64,000 nucleotides of DNA from positions 248,001 to 312,000 of the forward strand of contig NZ_QULW01000001.1 in the NCBI RefSeq assembly GCF_003481825.1. Reading direction: 5' to 3'. Source of the stretch: Clostridium sp. OM02-18AC. Lineage in GTDB: Bacteria; Bacillota; Clostridia; Lachnospirales; Lachnospiraceae. The position numbers were made by a program, and so were the translations under genes. A model generated the notes under the pieces. That model did no database searches. It was given only the letters and a program-made list of their open reading frames with translations, and was not told the DNA's origin. This document shows, one piece after another, positions 18,044-25,102 of the stretch (positions are counted from its first letter, which is position 1; the number at the start of each line of letters is the position of its first letter).

Positions 18044-18453
18044 GTACAGTGTTAGATACATTGATTACTGACCGGACAGCAGCTGATGTTGCTGCAGATC
18101 TGGATAAAGTGTATGCGGATTACATATGCCTGAACCGCGTGGAACAGGCCTGTGCACAGCTTGCGGAGTATTTTCATGTTGACATTCAGACAAAAGAGTG
18201 GAAGATGGAGGATTTCCGGACAGATAAGGAAATGGATCGTTTACTGGAGAACATCAAAATTTTGCGTGCCGCCTATTTTACAAAATCCGGAACTCCGCCG
18301 ACGCCTGTAAAGATAACGTATGGAAGTATTTATCAGGCAAATAACATTGAACAAATCTTAAAGGATCTGGGTGATATGTACTATAACATGCTGAGTGGAA
18401 GAAAGCACTTGGCATTCAGGCTTGGAACTGCAGCTTTAGGAAACAGGAGGTGA
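18040..18453 (+). CDS. Phage tail/baseplate accessory protein
   Basis: A 137-residue, mostly helical protein overlapping the tail hub gene by four bases (ATGA). Its pattern (TVLDTLITDRTAADVAADLDKVYADY, then FRTDKEMDRLLENIKILR, and a closing SGRKHLAFRLGTAALGNRR) is common in Firmicutes phages after the hub gene. It probably organises the fibre or baseplate attachment. No catalytic motif is visible. Confidence 0.65.
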   Translation: MSTVLDTLITDRTAADVAADLDKVYADYICLNRVEQACAQLAEYFHVDIQTKEWKMEDFRTDKEMDRLLENIKILRAAYFTKSGTPPTPVKITYGSIYQANNIEQILKDLGDMYYNMLSGRKHLAFRLGTAALGNRR

Positions 18454-18459
18454 TTGTAT

Positions 18460-18906
18460 TTGCTAAAAACAAACTATAAGGAAGATGTGTTTGAAGGCAA
18501 TCGAAAGTATAGGCTAATCAGTGATGCGGATGGAACTATAGAAATAGTGGATGCCACCACATACACCCAGGAAGGCGATTCCTTTGGGGCGAATGACATC
18601 AACGCAACCAACGCAGCCGTTAACCGCCAGGAGCATGTCACGTTGATTACCCTCACAGCAGCTAAATGGATTGGTGATGCGACGCCATATGAGCAGACGG
18701 TAGCGGTTGATGGTGTTACTGCTGAGGATAACCCGATGCTGGTAAGTGCCTTGGAAGATGGAGCCGATCTGGCCACGCAAAAAGCATACAGCAAGGCATT
18801 TGGAATACTGGCATCTGGGACCGGTACAACGGCAGACGGTAGCGTGACGTTTAAGGTTTATAAAAAGCCGACTACGGATTTTACAGCCGGTTTGAGAGGA
18901 GTGTGA
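18460..18906 (+). CDS. Phage tail-tip or fibre-associated structural protein
   Basis: A 148-residue product of low lysine content and with repeated Thr/Ala/Asp stretches, like small tail fibre collars. AGGAGG (18445-18450) is nine bases before TTG 18460 and only three before the TTG at 18454, so the later TTG is preferred. It contains a VDGVTAEDNPMLV segment that recurs in tail-fibre-linked proteins. Five bases later the adhesin-like gene begins. Function unknown. Confidence 0.65.
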   Translation: MLKTNYKEDVFEGNRKYRLISDADGTIEIVDATTYTQEGDSFGANDINATNAAVNRQEHVTLITLTAAKWIGDATPYEQTVAVDGVTAEDNPMLVSALEDGADLATQKAYSKAFGILASGTGTTADGSVTFKVYKKPTTDFTAGLRGV

Positions 18907-18910
18907 TATT

Positions 18911-20266
18911 ATGGGCAAGGTTTTAGCATCCGGCGGAGGTGGCGGCAGTACAGGATCAGATGACTGCACTGCTGGTAAAGCCCAGGTCCTTGCAGGGTAC
19001 ACGGCAGTTACCAGTGATTCCGAAGATGAGGCTGTGACTGGTACTATGCCGAATAACGGAGAGCAGAGCGCCACGTTAAAATGTGGTCAGAGTAAGCAGA
19101 TTCCAGCAGGATACACAACCGGCGGGACGGTGACGGCGGTAAGCCTGGCATCGCAGACCGTAGGTGATGCCACCGCCGCGTATATTTACAAAGGAAAAAC
19201 TGCATGGGTAAACGGAAGCAAATTAAGCGGCAATATGACTTGTCAATCCGTACTGTCTTTTAGCGTTGCCGCCTACAGCACATCACAGGTTCTTGCCACT
19301 TGGAAAAATCCGTCAATGGGACCTTTTTCCGGAGTTATCATTTGCGCAAAAACAGGCGGCTATCCAACAAGCATCCATGACAGCCGGGTATATACGGGTG
19401 TTGGTAATAATGCAGCGGCTAATGGGACAAGCAGTGTAATAATTAGTGGATTGACGCCTGGAACAACCTACTATTTCTGCATCTGGGCCTATACAACCTG
19501 TAGTGCCGGAGATTTTTACAGCGGATGTTTACAGGCAACATGTGCACCTACAGCTAGTGGGCGTAAGGCGTTCACAGCATCAGAAATCTTTAATGTGCCA
19601 GCTGGTGTAAGATCTATTAACATTTTTGCTGTTGGTGGTGGTAGCGGTTGTACATATGGGTCTTCAACGGTCGGCGGCGGTGGTGGCGCTGGTGGATGTA
19701 CAGCATATACAAACAATATTCCTGTAAATCCGGGAGATCAAATTGCAATTAATGTAGGTGCCGGTGGAATTGGTGGAACAAACGCCAATTGTGGCGCGTC
19801 TAATGCTACTAAAGCCGGAACAATTCTTGTAAGTGCTTCTGGTGGAGGAATTAATGAGCCTAGTGGATCGAATAGGTCATATGGTCGCAATGGTGGCTCT
19901 GGCGGAGGTCATGGTAACGGATCTGGTTATAAGACAGCCTGCAATGGTGGCGCCGATGGTTCAAATGGAGGTGGTGCAGGACAGTTTAATGCTACGTCAA
20001 TTTTTGGCCGCGGACAAGGAACTACAACAAGAGAATTTGGAAATCCTAATGGAACACTTTATGCCGGAGGCGGTGGTGGTGGTGGTTGCCCAAAGCAAAT
20101 CTATGGTCAAGGATATGGCGGTGCCGGAGGCGGAGGAAATGGTTACTTTGGTGGTTCTGGACCTACTGCCGGATCTGTTGGAACAGGTGGAGGTGGTTGC
20201 GGTGCCGCAAGTATTAACATAGCTGGCGCTTCAGGAGGTTCCGGTGCCGTAGTAATAACATGGTAA
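18911..20266 (+). CDS. Tail adhesin / receptor-binding protein with Gly-rich C-terminus
   Basis: A 451-residue protein built from three parts. Residues 1-110 hold tail-fibre-like repeats (VLAGYTAVTSDSEDEAVTGTMPNNG). Residues about 120-215 look like a fibronectin type III domain (VLATWKNPSMGPF... ISGLTPGTTYYFCIWAYTT). Residues 220-451 are extremely glycine-rich with repeated GGGG blocks and end VVITW. Glycine-rich polyglycine-II tips are known in adhesins of T2-like phages and form the receptor-binding end. The same role is inferred here. The long Gly-coding repeats make slippage variation likely. Confidence 0.75.
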   Translation: MGKVLASGGGGGSTGSDDCTAGKAQVLAGYTAVTSDSEDEAVTGTMPNNGEQSATLKCGQSKQIPAGYTTGGTVTAVSLASQTVGDATAAYIYKGKTAWVNGSKLSGNMTCQSVLSFSVAAYSTSQVLATWKNPSMGPFSGVIICAKTGGYPTSIHDSRVYTGVGNNAAANGTSSVIISGLTPGTTYYFCIWAYTTCSAGDFYSGCLQATCAPTASGRKAFTASEIFNVPAGVRSINIFAVGGGSGCTYGSSTVGGGGGAGGCTAYTNNIPVNPGDQIAINVGAGGIGGTNANCGASNATKAGTILVSASGGGINEPSGSNRSYGRNGGSGGGHGNGSGYKTACNGGADGSNGGGAGQFNATSIFGRGQGTTTREFGNPNGTLYAGGGGGGGCPKQIYGQGYGGAGGGGNGYFGGSGPTAGSVGTGGGGCGAASINIAGASGGSGAVVITW

Positions 20267-20278
20267 AGGAGAACGAAA

Positions 20279-20602
20279 ATGATTGTACATGAAATATTTG
20301 CACAGGTTCTTAACGGTGAGGTAAAAAACATCATTGTCTGCAACAACTATCCAACAGCCGATTACCTGACAAAATGTGTCTATGGAAGTGAAGCTTTTGC
20401 AGTCGATTGTTTGCAGTATGCCTGTGGCATCGGGGATAAGTACCGCGATGGAACATTTTACCGAGTAGGTGAGGACGGCACAGAGACGGCTATCCCCTAC
20501 GCGCCCACCCAGGAACAGCAGGTGGAAACATTGCAGGCAGAAAACAACGAACTGACGCTTGCTATGGCTGATCTGATTGGAGGTGGAACGAATGCTGAGT
20601 AA
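20279..20602 (+). CDS. Small phage tail-region protein
   Basis: A 107-residue protein with a conserved-looking N-terminus (HEIFAQVLNGEVKNIIVCNNYPTADYLTK) and a C-terminal EEQQVETLQAENNELTLAMADL coiled coil. This is the usual gene between tail fibre and XkdX-like gene in Lachnospiraceae phages; function unknown. AAGGAGAAC precedes the ATG. It overlaps the next small gene by eleven bases. Confidence 0.6.
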   Translation: MIVHEIFAQVLNGEVKNIIVCNNYPTADYLTKCVYGSEAFAVDCLQYACGIGDKYRDGTFYRVGEDGTETAIPYAPTQEQQVETLQAENNELTLAMADLIGGGTNAE

Positions 20603-20738
20603 CATTCAGAAAAACATTATCCTGCGTGCGGTGAGAATCCGGCTGTTAGAGGGCGAGGAGTTAGACGATATTTTGCAGTCGTATACGAAACTTACATATG
20701 CGGAAAGAGAAGAAATTAAGGCCCTTTTAGGGGCATAA
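20592..20738 (+). CDS. 48-residue helical phage protein (XkdX slot)
   Basis: Short gene read directly from the sequence. ATG 20592 follows GGAGGTGG. The 48-residue product is amphipathic and helical (NIILRAVRIRLLEGEELDDIL ends with EREEIKALLGA), like many small proteins encoded right after phage tail fibres. It could assist tail fibre assembly. No family is certain. Confidence 0.55.
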   Translation: MLSNIQKNIILRAVRIRLLEGEELDDILQSYTKLTYAEREEIKALLGA

Positions 20739-20785
20739 CCTTTTAATCATCGGAGCCATTCGTTAAATGGCAGAAAGGACTACAC

Positions 20786-20989
20786 ATGAGTATCAAGCAC
20801 AGAACCGAAACCCCGAACATCCCTTACGGCCCGGCAACCGGAGTACCGACTCCGAAACCGCACAATGAGGTGTTAAGCACCGGCCCGGATCACGAGTACC
20901 GCAATGACAGCACACCGGGTACCGCAGATCATGCAGAGCCGAGACACGTGCAGGGCGGCCCTGGTCATAAGGAGTGTGACCACGAGTAA
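20786..20989 (+). CDS. Small Pro/His-rich phage protein
   Basis: A 67-residue, highly polar protein with many Pro, His, Gly and Asp residues (GPATGVPTPKPHNEV, STPGTADHAEPRHVQGG, closing GHKECDHE). There is no hydrophobic core, so it is probably disordered. CAGAAAGGAC lies upstream of the ATG. It sits before the holin cluster. Function unknown; codon composition is normal for this prophage, so it is probably a real gene. Confidence 0.5.
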   Translation: MSIKHRTETPNIPYGPATGVPTPKPHNEVLSTGPDHEYRNDSTPGTADHAEPRHVQGGPGHKECDHE

Positions 20990-20998
20990 AGGAGATTT

Positions 20999-21352
20999 AT
21001 GATGGTATCATTGATTTTGCAGTACATAGTCACGCACTGGGTTGCGTGGCTTTTTGCGGCTATCTCCGGCATCCTGGGCGCAGCTTATCGCAGATTGTCC
21101 AAGCAGCTCAAAGCAGAGCAGATAAAAGCGCGGTCTATCAATGCTGCAGTGCTGGCCCTGCTCCACGACAGGCTGTACCAGGCTTGTCAGTTTTATTTAA
21201 AACGGGGATTTTGCACGCTTGAAGACCGGGACAATTTGGAGTACATGTTTAAGCCTTACAAGGCCCTTGGCGGGAATGGAACCGGCGAAGAACTGTATAA
21301 CAGATGCCTGGCATTGCCGTACGAATCAGCAGAAAGAGAGGATAAGAAATGA
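20999..21352 (+). CDS. Holin-associated membrane protein
   Basis: A 117-residue protein with one N-terminal membrane segment (residues about 3-30, LILQYIVTHWVAWLFAAISGILGAAY) and a cytosolic domain. The latter has the conserved block LLHDRLYQACQFYLKRGFCTLEDRDNLEYMF followed by KALGGNGTGEELYNRC. This block recurs in small proteins beside Firmicutes phage holins. AAAGGAGAT precedes the tandem ATGs. It overlaps the holin by four bases. Its role, antiholin or spanin-like, is unproven. Confidence 0.65.
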   Translation: MMVSLILQYIVTHWVAWLFAAISGILGAAYRRLSKQLKAEQIKARSINAAVLALLHDRLYQACQFYLKRGFCTLEDRDNLEYMFKPYKALGGNGTGEELYNRCLALPYESAEREDKK

Positions 21353-21675
21353 ACATGAATGACGTGCTGCAGTATGCAGCGTATGTATTGGTGGCCATCG
21401 GTGTGATGGCTTTTTTAGTATCCGTAATCACGCAGGTAATCAAAGAGCTTCCATGCTTTAAGCAGATTCCGACTGCTGTGGTCGTGATTGTGCTGAGCCT
21501 GGTCCTCTGCCCGGCGGCACTAGTGGCGTTGCTGACCTGGATGTCAAAGCCGGTTACCTGGTATCTGATTTTTGCGTGTATGATTGCAGCCTTTATTGTG
21601 GCACTGGTTGCAATGGACGGTTGGGAGCGCGTTGCTGAGATCTGGCAGCGGACAAAATACAGCGACAAACACTGA
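21349..21675 (+). CDS. Putative holin
   Basis: A 108-residue membrane protein with three hydrophobic segments (about 8-30, 40-62 and 72-95). It has a short charged N-terminus and the positively charged tail WQRTKYSDKH, the profile of a class I holin. Its position before the endolysin supports the role of making the membrane lesion at lysis. ATG 21349 or 21355 may be used; AGAGAGG is upstream. Assignment is by topology and context. Confidence 0.65.
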   Translation: MNMNDVLQYAAYVLVAIGVMAFLVSVITQVIKELPCFKQIPTAVVVIVLSLVLCPAALVALLTWMSKPVTWYLIFACMIAAFIVALVAMDGWERVAEIWQRTKYSDKH

Positions 21676-21676
21676 G

Positions 21677-21688
21677 AGGAGGTGATCC
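21677..21688 (+). promoter_or_regulatory. Twelve-base perfect complement of the 16S 3' end
   Basis: AGGAGGTGATCC at 21677-21688 is fully complementary to the conserved 3' end of 16S rRNA, an unusually strong Shine-Dalgarno. There is no ATG/TTG at the right distance; the codon at 8 bases is ATA 21691, and GTG 21682 lies inside the site. The downstream frame is open into the next gene at 21793. Confidence 0.5.
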
Positions 21689-21792
21689 AGATATCTCCCG
21701 CGGCGGCCCGGGTGACGGTCGCCATACTGTTGCGATATCGCAATGGGTGGTTTAAGCGCTATATTAATTTAAAAAGAAAAGAGGACAAAACC

Positions 21793-22059
21793 ATGATGAA
21801 ATTAAGTGAAACTGTAGAAGCAATGAATAGCACTGATTACAAAGAAAGATTTAAGGCTGAGTATAATCAGCTGGCAATCAGATATTACGGACTGCGCGGT
21901 ATGCTCGATAAGCAGGATGCCGGTACGCTTCCGTTTAAGCCGACCTGTCCAAGAAGCACCTATAATATGCAGTTGACTGCAATGACGGATTATCTTGCGG
22001 TGCTTGAAGCCAGGGCGGTTATGGAGGGTGTTGAGCTTGACGACGTAAGCTGCAAATAA
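21793..22059 (+). CDS. crAss001_48-related family protein
   Basis: An 88-residue protein whose core (YKERFKAEYNQLAIRYYGLRGMLDKQ, then a PTCPRSTYNMQLTAMTDYLAVLEARAVMEGV block) closely matches the crAss001_48-related small phage protein family. It is helical and has no known activity. I start it at ATG 21793, with AGAGGAC upstream, although the frame is open back to GTG 21682 behind the strong anti-16S site. The extension would add an Ala/Arg-rich segment that does not fit the family. Confidence 0.7.
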   Translation: MMKLSETVEAMNSTDYKERFKAEYNQLAIRYYGLRGMLDKQDAGTLPFKPTCPRSTYNMQLTAMTDYLAVLEARAVMEGVELDDVSCK

Positions 22060-22088
22060 AGTAAATGCAACAGAAATCATGTAGAATA

Positions 22089-22110
22089 TTGACATAAAAT
22101 ATGATATGAT
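22089..22110 (+). promoter_or_regulatory. Putative promoter of the toxin mRNA
   Basis: TTGACA at 22089-22094 lies close to tandem TATGAT boxes at 22100-22105 and 22105-22110. The spacing from TTGACA to the boxes is short, so the exact -35 is uncertain. The second box followed by GTAAG mirrors the start of the opposing antitoxin promoter (TATGAT-GTAG). A start near 22117 would give an mRNA of about 205 bases. Confidence 0.45.
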
Positions 22111-22124
22111 GTAAGAGCTGCCGA

Positions 22125-22144
22125 ACCTCCAGCAGAAAGGAGGT
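22125..22144 (+). promoter_or_regulatory. Shine-Dalgarno-sequestering hairpin of the toxin leader
   Basis: ACCTCC (22125-22130) pairs perfectly with GGAGGT (22139-22144) around an 8-base loop, hiding the toxin ribosome binding site. A further 5'-3' pairing is possible between GCTGCC at 22117 and GGCAGC at 22245-22250. Such leader folding delays toxin translation in par/Fst loci. Confidence 0.6.
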
Positions 22145-22152
22145 GTGCGTCC

Positions 22153-22245
22153 ATGATAATAGAATTGATCACCACATTTCTTGTCTCTGTTTTAGCAGGT
22201 GTAGTTAGCTACTACATATGCAAATGGCTGGACAGAGATAAGTAG
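22153..22245 (+). CDS. 30-residue Fst-like type I toxin peptide
   Basis: Small gene read directly from the sequence. The peptide has a single hydrophobic helix (residues 3-22) and a short charged tail ending KWLDRDK, similar to the WLD(N)RxK end of Fst/Ldr-type toxins that damage membranes when overproduced. GGAGGT (22139-22144) is nine bases before the ATG but is sequestered by ACCTCC (22125-22130). The message ends at the strong hairpin at 22291. Direct repeats and a convergent promoter complete a par-like locus. Family membership is by architecture and motif, not by search. Alternatively it could be a small lysis-related peptide. Confidence 0.65.
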   Translation: MIIELITTFLVSVLAGVVSYYICKWLDRDK

Positions 22246-22290
22246 GCAGCAACAGCCTAAACGGAGTGGTTCACCGTAACGAACAAGAAA

Positions 22291-22322
22291 ACCCCAGAGG
22301 ATTAGGGCCCTCTGGGGTTTTT
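22291..22322 (+). terminator. Bidirectional terminator shared by toxin and antitoxin RNAs
   Basis: Ten-base arms ACCCCAGAGG (22291-22300) and CCTCTGGGGT (22309-22318) with T-runs on the plus strand (22318-22322) and A-runs before it (22288-22290) that serve the minus strand. It ends two convergent transcripts. Confidence 0.85.
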
Positions 22323-22358
22323 GCGTCGCATGAGAAAAGTTCACCACATTTCTTAGCT
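22291..22358 (-). ncRNA. Putative antisense antitoxin RNA (RNA II-like)
   Basis: From the minus-strand promoter (22365-22393) a start near 22358 and an end at the shared terminator (22291) give a transcript of about 68 bases, close to the size of RNA II in the enterococcal par locus. It carries complements of two direct repeats that also lie in the toxin mRNA leader and coding start: TCACCACATTTCTT (22169-22182 and 22341-22354) and AGCTGCC (22116-22122 and 22355-22361). Pairing at repeats and terminator loop would block toxin translation. Inference from layout. Confidence 0.6.
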
Positions 22359-22364
22359 GCCTAC

Positions 22365-22393
22365 ATCATATTCTATTTTTCTTAATTTGTCAA
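22365..22393 (-). promoter_or_regulatory. Strong promoter of the antitoxin RNA
   Basis: On the minus strand TTGACA (22393-22388) is separated by exactly 17 bases from TATGAT (22370-22365), a near-consensus sigma-A promoter pointing left, with no coding frame behind it. It faces the toxin gene, as an antisense RNA promoter would. Confidence 0.75.
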
Positions 22394-22403
22394 TATTCCA
22401 AAA

Positions 22404-22429
22404 GTTAACGTTAACGGGTTAACGTTAAC
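22404..22429. repeat. Two 12-bp palindromes separated by GG
   Basis: GTTAACGTTAAC occurs at 22404-22415 and 22418-22429; each copy is a perfect palindrome. The block lies between the antitoxin promoter and the endolysin ribosome binding site. It looks like a pair of operator sites for a regulator of lysis or of the antitoxin RNA. Confidence 0.7.
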
Positions 22430-22444
22430 GGAAAGGAATGTCAA

Positions 22445-23218
22445 ATGAAAATCTCAGATAACGGATTGAAACTGATCAAGAAATTTGAGGGTTGCCGTCT
22501 GACAGCCTACCAGGATGCTGTAGGAGTCTGGACTATCGGCTATGGCACCACCAATGCTGACAAGACTATTACCGGCACCACGATTTGCAAGGGGCTACAG
22601 ATTAGCCAGGAGACTGCAGATGAGTGGCTGCGTGAATCCATCAATCGCAAGTATGCCCCCAAGGTGGACAAGTACGACCGCTACCAGTGGAACCAGAACG
22701 AGTTTGATGCTCTTGTAAGTTTTGCTTACAATATCGGATCTATCGACGGTCTGACTGCACAGGGATCCAGGACACGTGCAGAGATCTCGCACATGATCCT
22801 GGCCTACAACAAAGCTGGTGGAAAAGTGCTGGCGGGTCTTACTAAGCGCCGCCAGGAAGAGCATGCACTTTTTTTGACCCCGGTGCAGGTTGCAGTTAAG
22901 AACGGCTGGCAGCAGGAGGACGGTGGCTGGCGGTTTTACTACCGGGATGGATCTGGGCGCTGTGTAACAAATGCCTGGTGGCAGGACGGAGATAAGTGGT
23001 ACTGGTTTGATGGTGCGGGCATGATGGTCCATGATGTCTGGTATATCTATAACGGCGGTTGGTATTACCTAGGAGATGATGGGGTAATGCGGACAGGTCT
23101 ACAGACGGTCAGCGGTAAATGGTATTATTTAGATGATGCTGGCCGGATGGCCACGGAGCCGGTGGTGCTGAATCCTGATCAGGATGGGGCGTTGCAGTAT
23201 CCGGGTTTAAGACAGTAA
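22445..23218 (+). CDS. Phage endolysin: GH24 lysozyme with cell-wall-binding repeats
   Basis: Hydrolyses peptidoglycan at the end of the lytic cycle. Residues 1-150 are a GH24 (T4-type) muramidase with the catalytic triad pattern Glu15, Asp24 and Thr30 (KFEGC, YQD, VWTIGYGTT). Residues about 155-240 hold tandem Trp/Tyr-rich repeats (GWRFYYRDGSGRCVTNAWW, GGWYYLGDDGVMRTG, GKWYYLDDAGRMA), the choline-binding/CW-binding type that anchor the enzyme to the wall. There is no signal peptide, so release needs the holin. AAAGGAATG precedes the ATG. It is the last phage gene in the window. Confidence 0.92.
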   Translation: MKISDNGLKLIKKFEGCRLTAYQDAVGVWTIGYGTTNADKTITGTTICKGLQISQETADEWLRESINRKYAPKVDKYDRYQWNQNEFDALVSFAYNIGSIDGLTAQGSRTRAEISHMILAYNKAGGKVLAGLTKRRQEEHALFLTPVQVAVKNGWQQEDGGWRFYYRDGSGRCVTNAWWQDGDKWYWFDGAGMMVHDVWYIYNGGWYYLGDDGVMRTGLQTVSGKWYYLDDAGRMATEPVVLNPDQDGALQYPGLRQ

Positions 23219-23223
23219 AACAG

Positions 23224-23263
23224 ATGCGCCGTAGTCAATGACAACGATTTGACTACGGCGCAT
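23224..23263 (+). terminator. Long hairpin ending the prophage late operon
   Basis: Perfect 14-base arms ATGCGCCGTAGTCA (23224-23237) and TGACTACGGCGCAT (23250-23263) follow the endolysin stop by five bases. The T-tract is weak (AAATTAC), so it may stop transcription by stem strength alone or protect the 3' end. The prophage border (att site) probably lies just beyond it, but I cannot place it. Confidence 0.65.
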
Positions 23264-23466
23264 AAATTACGGTATAATATGCTAGGTTGCTCAGAAAAAC
23301 GAAAATGTATTCGGTAACCAGTTTTGCCTTATTTTGTGCGGAAACTGAGTGATAGCATAACTTACTATATAATAAGTAGATTCACAGGTTCAAGACACCG
23401 CAAACTGTGAGACGATCGCACTGCTGACCCGCGTAAAATAATCTGAGATATTGTTGATAATTCAGA

Positions 23467-23503
23467 AAATCCCGTTGCTGGGCACGCATGCGTGAACAGT
23501 AAC
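23467..23503. repeat. Interspersed hairpin repeat, copy 1
   Basis: The stretch starts AAATCCCGTTGC, passes through GGCACGCATGCGTGAAC and ends GTAAC. It is nearly the same as 36532-36567, which has the arms CGTTGC/GCAACG intact. It sits immediately before a truncated permease gene. The 200 bases before it (23264-23466) show no gene. Confidence 0.65.
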
Positions 23504-23527
23504 AACTGCCGCCAGCAAATCAGGCTG

Positions 23528-23860
23528 GCGGGGAATGCGGCGGAAGCCCTGGGCGCCTCCCGCATGCGTATCCTGATGAAAGAAATCATCCCAAACAGTG
23601 TCAGCTCTGTGCTGATCATGGCGACTACGGATATCGGAAATAAGATCCTGATGTTCTCAACGCTGAGCTTTCTGGGACTGGGCTCCGCACCGCCTACCCC
23701 GGAATGGGGCATGATGGTTTCTGACGGTGTGGATTACTTCAATAAGTTCTGGGTATCCGGTTTCCCGGGTCTTGCGATCTTCACCATGGCTGTAGGAGCC
23801 AATTTCATTGGCGATGGTCTGCGGGATCTGCTGGATCCGAAGCTGCGTACACAGTTCTGA
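23528..23860 (+). pseudogene. C-terminal remnant of an oligopeptide ABC permease (DppC/OppC type)
   Basis: Only about the last 110 of the usual 280-300 residues remain. The EAA-loop motif that contacts the ATPase is present (AAEALGASRMRILMKEIIPN), followed by the last membrane segments and the typical ending GDGLRDLLDPKLRTQF. The N-terminal two-thirds is missing; homology stops at the hairpin repeat just upstream. An open frame continues to 23492 but that part is not permease. The downstream M24 peptidase suggests that this was once a peptide uptake and processing cluster. It is unlikely to make a working transporter. Confidence 0.8.
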
Positions 23861-24010
23861 TAAAAATGCCGCGCGGATGCGTGGCTCAAAACGAATCAGC
23901 AATAGAAAGACGGCGCCGGGGACCGGGAGGGTCTGCGGCGCCCCTTTTGGCAGATGGAGCTTTTTGAGAAATACTGTCAACAGGCAGATAAAATGAGGAG
24001 GTTTTTGAAC

Positions 24011-25087
24011 ATGAACGAAGCAAGAGCAAAAAGAATTCTGGACGAATTACAGAAACAGGGGGTCAGCCAGATGCTGCTGACAGACCCGATGTCCATTGCC
24101 TATCTGACTGGTATTCGCATGACACCCATCGAACGCTTTTACGCGCTTTTACTGCGGGCAGACGGACATCACGCTTACTTTTTAAATCATCTGTTTTATG
24201 TACCGCAGGAAGTCGGGGCAGAGAAAGTCTGGTATTCCGATACCGATCCGGTGCCAGAACTGGTGGCAGCGCATCTGGACAAGCATGCAGTGCTGGGGGT
24301 AGATAAGGATTTAAAGGCCCGTTTTCTGCTTCCGCTGATGGAGATGAAGGCAGCGGCAGGCTTTGTGAATGGCTCTGAGGCTGTGGACATTACCCGCGGT
24401 GTGAAAGATGCTGAGGAACAGGAGAAGATGCGCGTGGCTTCCAGGCTGAACGATCAGGCTATGGCGCAGTTTAAAAATCTGATCCATGAGGGTGTGACGG
24501 AGAAAGAAGTTGCTGACCAGATGCTGGAGATTTATTTAAGCCTGGGTGCGGATGGTTACTCATTCCCGCCGCTGGTGGCATTTGGTGCCAATGCGGCAGA
24601 TCCGCACCACTCCCCGGATGATACCGTGGTGCAGCCGGGAGACTGTGTATTGTTTGATGTAGGCTGTATCAAAGACGGCTACTGTTCAGATATGACCCGT
24701 ACCTTTTATTATAAGTCTGTCAGTGAAGCACACCGGAAGGTCTATGAGACCGCAAAAGCTGCCAATGAGAGTGCCATTGCAAAAATCAGACCCGGTATAC
24801 CGCTTTGTGAGCTGGATGCCACAGCCAGAAACCTGATCGCCGATGCCGGATGGGGACCAAATTTCAATCACCGTCTCGGACACTTTATCGGACAGTCCTG
24901 CCATGAGTTTGGGGATGTTTCTTCTGCCAATACCTGGGAGGCAAAGCCGGGCATGATCTTCTCCATTGAGCCGGGCATTTATTTAAGCGGTGATACCGGT
25001 GTCCGTGTGGAGGATCTGGTACTGGTTCGCAAAGATGGCGTGGAAGTGCTGAACCATTACCCAAAGACTTTGCAGATCATCGAATAA
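24011..25087 (+). CDS. M24 family Xaa-Pro peptidase
   Basis: Cytosolic metallopeptidase that removes residues next to proline in small peptides. The 358-residue product has the N-terminal creatinase-like domain (to about 130) and a C-terminal pita-bread domain with the five metal ligands in order: Asp in VLFDVGC, Asp in SDMTRTF, His in RLGHFIG, Glu in SIEPGIY and Glu in RVEDLVL. ATG 24011 is chosen because GAGGAGG lies before it. An earlier start at 23954 lacks one. The upstream permease remnant fits a peptide-use role. The cyclophilin-like gene follows after nine bases. Confidence 0.9.
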   Translation: MNEARAKRILDELQKQGVSQMLLTDPMSIAYLTGIRMTPIERFYALLLRADGHHAYFLNHLFYVPQEVGAEKVWYSDTDPVPELVAAHLDKHAVLGVDKDLKARFLLPLMEMKAAAGFVNGSEAVDITRGVKDAEEQEKMRVASRLNDQAMAQFKNLIHEGVTEKEVADQMLEIYLSLGADGYSFPPLVAFGANAADPHHSPDDTVVQPGDCVLFDVGCIKDGYCSDMTRTFYYKSVSEAHRKVYETAKAANESAIAKIRPGIPLCELDATARNLIADAGWGPNFNHRLGHFIGQSCHEFGDVSSANTWEAKPGMIFSIEPGIYLSGDTGVRVEDLVLVRKDGVEVLNHYPKTLQIIE

Positions 25088-25102
25088 AGGAGGCTTATGG
25101 AT

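Noticed and set aside
22404..22429. Palindrome pair as the phage attachment site
   Set aside because: It lies upstream of the endolysin inside the late operon and not at a border with host sequence.
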